Translations under genes and position numbers: made by a program
Shown here: in pieces, positions 61,556 through 64,000 of the stretch
Numbering within the stretch: position 1 is the stretch's first letter
Layout: the number at the start of each line of letters is the position of its first letter
Notes under the pieces: generated by a model
Databases searched by the model: none
Told to the model about the DNA's origin: nothing
Seen by the model: only the letters and a program-made list of their open reading frames with translations
Assembly: GCA_016286385.1 (NCBI GenBank)
Contig: JAEESO010000007.1
Span: 27,869-91,868, forward strand
Length of the DNA: 64,000 nt
Direction: 5' to 3'
Source of the DNA: Bacteroidales bacterium
Lineage (GTDB): Bacteria; Bacteroidota; Bacteroidia; Bacteroidales; UBA932

Positions 61556-61587
61556 AGCGGACAGAGCAAACTGCCCGCTTTTTTTTT
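61556..61587 (+). terminator. terminator upstream of tex
   Basis: A-G-C-G-G plus C-A-G pairs with C-T-G plus C-C-G-C-T around a 6-base loop with one mismatch, then nine T. It lies 38 bases before the tex ATG. Confidence 0.8.
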
Positions 61588-61624
61588 GCCCGGGCAGAGG
61601 AAAATCACTATATTCGTATCACTT

Positions 61625-63763
61625 ATGAAAGATATATATGTAAACCACATAGCGGGACTTCTTGGCGTTCAGCCCTGGCAGGTCCTGAACTGCGCAGAAC
61701 TGTTTGAAGACGGCTGCACCGTGCCCTTTATCAGCCGTTACCGTAAGGAGCGCACCGGCGGCCTCACTGACATTGAAGTTGCTGAGGTTAAGCACTGGGC
61801 CGATGTTTTTTCCGAAATGGAAAAGCGCAAGGAACTGATCCTGAAGACCATAAAGGAAGCGGGCAAACTTACCCCGGAACTAGAGAAGGAAATTGAGGAT
61901 TGCGTGAGTTCTCCCCGCCTTGAAGACATATACCTCCCGTTCCGTCCCAAGAGAAAGACCCGCGCAACTATGGCAATCGCCGCCGGTCTGGAACCCCTTG
62001 CCAATCTTCTTTGGAGCGGCAAGTCCCGTAACCCTGAGGCCGATGCCAGGAAGTTCGTCAAAGGGGACATCAAGGATGCAGAAGCAGCCCTTGGCGGCGC
62101 CCGAGACATTATGGCGGAACGAATCAGTGAAACCGCTTCCTTCAGGGAGACTCTCCGCGGCATTTACCGCACAAGAAGAGTGGAATCGGCCGTAACAAAA
62201 AAAGGCCAGGAGGACCCTGAGGCAGCAAAGTACCGCAGCTATTTCAAATTCTCGCAGCCCATCTCAAAAATCCCTTCCCACAACCTTCTGGCTATGCTCA
62301 GGGCTCAGGGAGAGGGCTTCCTTCGCGTAAGCATAGACGCAGATCCGGAGAAATGCGGCAATAAAATCTACTATGACTTCTGCCAGGAGCACGGCTACCC
62401 CTCACGCGAAAGCGGTGAGCAGATCCGGATGGCCGTAGACGACGGCTTCAAGCGCCTTCTTGACCCTTCCATCACCACGGAAATCCTAAACGAGGCCAAG
62501 GAAAAGGCCGATATAGAGTCCGTGCAGGTATTTGGGGAGAACCTTAGGCAACTTCTTCTGGCACCCCCCGTGGGCCAGAAGCGCGTAATGGCAATAGACC
62601 CCGGTTTCCGTACCGGCTGCAAGGTTGTGTGCCTGGATGCCCAGGGCAATCTCCTTTGCCACGACGTTATCTACCCCCATCCTCCTGTTCCCAAAAAGAT
62701 TGAGGCAATAACCAAGGTGGCGGACCTCGTTGAGAAGTATGACATCGAGGTCATTGCCATAGGCAACGGCACTGCAGGCCGTGAAACAGAGGATTTCATC
62801 CGTAAGGTAGGCCTCCCGGAGAGCATCCGCGTGTTCTCCGTGAGTGAAGACGGCGCCTCCGTGTATTCCGCATCGGATGTGGGCCGGGAGGAATTCCCGC
62901 AATATGACGTTACGGTGCGCGGGGCTGTATCTATCGGCCGCAGGCTTATGGATCCTCTTTCTGAACTTGTGAAGATAGACCCCAAATCCCTTGGCGTTGG
63001 ACAGTATCAGCACGACGTAGACCAGAATCTCCTGCATGAGAAACTGGACGCCACGGTGGAAAGCTGCGTGAACTCCGTTGGCGTGAACCTTAACACGGCT
63101 AGCCCCTGGCTGCTCAGATACGTGAGCGGAATTGGCCCAGCCCTTTCCAAGGCAATTGTGGACTACAGGGCATCTAACGGGGATTTCCGTTCACGTGAAG
63201 AACTCCTGAAAGTTCCACGCCTTGGCGCCAAAGTCTACCAGCAGTGCGCCGGTTTCCTCCGTATTCACGGAGCAGAGAATCCTCTGGACAATTCCGCCGT
63301 GCACCCTGAGTCCTATCACATTGTGGACAAGATGGCCCGGAGCCTTCAGGTCACAACCAAGGAACTTGTTGGCAATGAGGATCTTTGCTCAAAACTGAAT
63401 GCCCAGGACTTTGTGGAGAAAGACTTCGGCCTTCCCACCGTCAACGACATTATTCAGGAACTCAAAAAGCCCGGCAGGGATCCCCGTGAAACTGCCCAGG
63501 AATTCTCATTTGCGGATGACATCCGAGACATAGAGGACCTCAAGATTGGGATGGAACTTCCCGGCATTGTGACCAACCTTACCGCCTTCGGGGCGTTTGT
63601 GGATATCGGCCTTCACGAAAACGGCCTCATCCACGCTTCCAACATGGGAGAGAGGGGAATGGCCGTGCCCTCCAAGGTCCTGAAGCTGCACCAGCAAATA
63701 AAAGTCCAGGTCCTGAATGTGGACCTGGAGCGTAAAAGGATAGGGTTGAAACTTCTCAAATAA
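61625..63763 (+). CDS. tex: Tex-family RNA-binding transcriptional accessory protein
   Basis: A 712-residue protein: Tex N-terminal helical domain (about 1-185), YqgF/RuvC-like domain with A-I-D-P-G-F-R-T-G near 325-333, helix-hairpin-helix region (about 490-560), and a C-terminal S1 domain (about 640-712). It binds nucleic acid and acts in transcription. The start is ATG 61625; a longer frame from 61553 lies in the terminator. A TATATTCG element (one mismatch to the -7 consensus) lies a few bases upstream. Confidence 0.94.
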   Translation: MKDIYVNHIAGLLGVQPWQVLNCAELFEDGCTVPFISRYRKERTGGLTDIEVAEVKHWADVFSEMEKRKELILKTIKEAGKLTPELEKEIEDCVSSPRLEDIYLPFRPKRKTRATMAIAAGLEPLANLLWSGKSRNPEADARKFVKGDIKDAEAALGGARDIMAERISETASFRETLRGIYRTRRVESAVTKKGQEDPEAAKYRSYFKFSQPISKIPSHNLLAMLRAQGEGFLRVSIDADPEKCGNKIYYDFCQEHGYPSRESGEQIRMAVDDGFKRLLDPSITTEILNEAKEKADIESVQVFGENLRQLLLAPPVGQKRVMAIDPGFRTGCKVVCLDAQGNLLCHDVIYPHPPVPKKIEAITKVADLVEKYDIEVIAIGNGTAGRETEDFIRKVGLPESIRVFSVSEDGASVYSASDVGREEFPQYDVTVRGAVSIGRRLMDPLSELVKIDPKSLGVGQYQHDVDQNLLHEKLDATVESCVNSVGVNLNTASPWLLRYVSGIGPALSKAIVDYRASNGDFRSREELLKVPRLGAKVYQQCAGFLRIHGAENPLDNSAVHPESYHIVDKMARSLQVTTKELVGNEDLCSKLNAQDFVEKDFGLPTVNDIIQELKKPGRDPRETAQEFSFADDIRDIEDLKIGMELPGIVTNLTAFGAFVDIGLHENGLIHASNMGERGMAVPSKVLKLHQQIKVQVLNVDLERKRIGLKLLK

Positions 63764-63800
63764 TTCCGTAATTCCAGGCTCTGATCTGTTGTCCGGCCGC

Positions 63801-63890
63801 CCCGCGGAACAACAATGGCCCTTTTTGTGTCTCCAGCTGCTCTCCAGACCGTCCCGCGGAACAAAAATGGCCGTTTTTGTGTCCCCAGCT
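63801..63890 (+). repeat. 52-base-period tandem repeat
   Basis: Units 63801-63838 and 63853-63890 agree in 35 of 38 bases. Each contains CCCGCGGAAC, an AATGGCC core and TTTTTGTG. The second unit can fold into ACAAAAA/TTTTTGT hairpins, so the units may also act as terminators of tex. Confidence 0.7.
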
Positions 63891-63970
63891 TGTCTTTCCC
63901 TGAAAAAAGTTGACTCGCAAACACGAGTTAACAATGTTTATTTATCGAACAACACTAAGGGATCAGTATT

Positions 63971-64000
63971 ATGAAAAAGCAATCGACTTGTATTATAAGG
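63971..64000 (+). CDS. start of a possible gene, cut by window edge
   Basis: An ATG at 63971 followed by ten open codons (M-K-K-Q-S-T-C-I-I-R). The K-K start is signal-peptide-like but too short to judge. An inverted repeat ACTCG/CGAGT (about 63912-63928) lies upstream. Confidence 0.3.
   Translation, partial: MKKQSTCIIR

Noticed and set aside
61553..61624. N-terminal extension of Tex
   Set aside because: These codons lie in an intrinsic terminator with nine T; family similarity starts at 61625.

Overview
The window looks like chromosomal DNA of a gut-type member of the order Bacteroidales (Bacteroidota). The reasons are the promoter boxes (many genes have a TAnnTTTG element just upstream), the absence of Shine-Dalgarno sites, and families typical of that group: DUF5686, DUF4290, DUF5715, a FISUMP lipoprotein, SDR-type threonine dehydrogenase, and many lipoproteins with Bacteroidota-style lipoboxes. 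GC content is around 50 percent by eye. There is no rRNA, insertion sequence, prophage or CRISPR array. Most of it is dense housekeeping sequence, with genes overlapping by 1 to 25 bases inside operons.

Layout. 1-5241 (minus): an envelope/lipid operon (CDP-alcohol phosphatidyltransferase, acyltransferase, SDR, DUF5686 outer-membrane protein, AraC-type regulator cut by the window edge). 5307-6426: a DUF5715 protein with an M15-like zinc motif, then an AT-rich gap with a candidate small RNA. 6427-11003: a DUF1295 membrane protein, and the threonine-degradation pair (dehydrogenase and kbl, divergent) with a C1B peptidase. 11012-16510 (minus): tyrS-rbfA-lolE-like operon with an outer-membrane protein, a hydrolase and a lipoprotein. 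16581-21812: M16 peptidase lipoprotein, then an NfeD-like/flotillin/Xre operon flanked by strong hairpins. 21925-24686: umuDC and a mannose-1-phosphate guanylyltransferase. 24756-24918: two lysine tRNAs. 25129-32522: TerB-DnaJ protein, AddA-type helicase-nuclease, DUF4290, FtsK, LolA. 32519-35573: FISUMP lipoprotein, ApbE, short ComEC. 35645-39902: acetate kinase and phosphotransacylase, TpiA, L25, Pth. 40043-48845: XerD-type recombinase and DPP III (minus); clostripain-like peptidase, SppA and AddB-type nuclease (plus). 48842-51979 (minus): Hsp15-like S4 protein, a metal-site-less mannose-6-phosphate isomerase homologue, PssA, C1 peptidase. 52030-63763: lipoprotein, RNase D-like exonuclease, RlmI-like methyltransferase, small lipoprotein, YgiQ radical SAM protein with a small partner, ClC channel, an unknown split-zinc-ribbon membrane protein, and Tex. 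The right edge holds a tandem repeat and the start of another gene.

Functional themes are substrate-level ATP generation through acetyl/butyryl phosphate, threonine catabolism to glycine, phospholipid synthesis, lipoprotein trafficking, and DNA processing (AddA, AddB, FtsK, XerD, UmuDC, ComEC).

The most unusual signal is not a gene. The heptamer ATCGGCC, counted with its complement GGCCGAT, occurs about 113 times (55 and 58 by hand count). Roughly 9 would be expected by chance. The copies are spread evenly over the whole window, in several reading frames and nearly equally in both orientations. This resembles a DNA-uptake, Chi or HIP1-like iterated genome signal, in a window that also encodes ComEC, both AddAB-type subunits and FtsK. 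Second in interest are a promoter-plus-terminator small RNA candidate at 6012-6143 and the many genes whose -7 box ends only 4 to 9 bases before the start codon, which implies leaderless or nearly leaderless messages.
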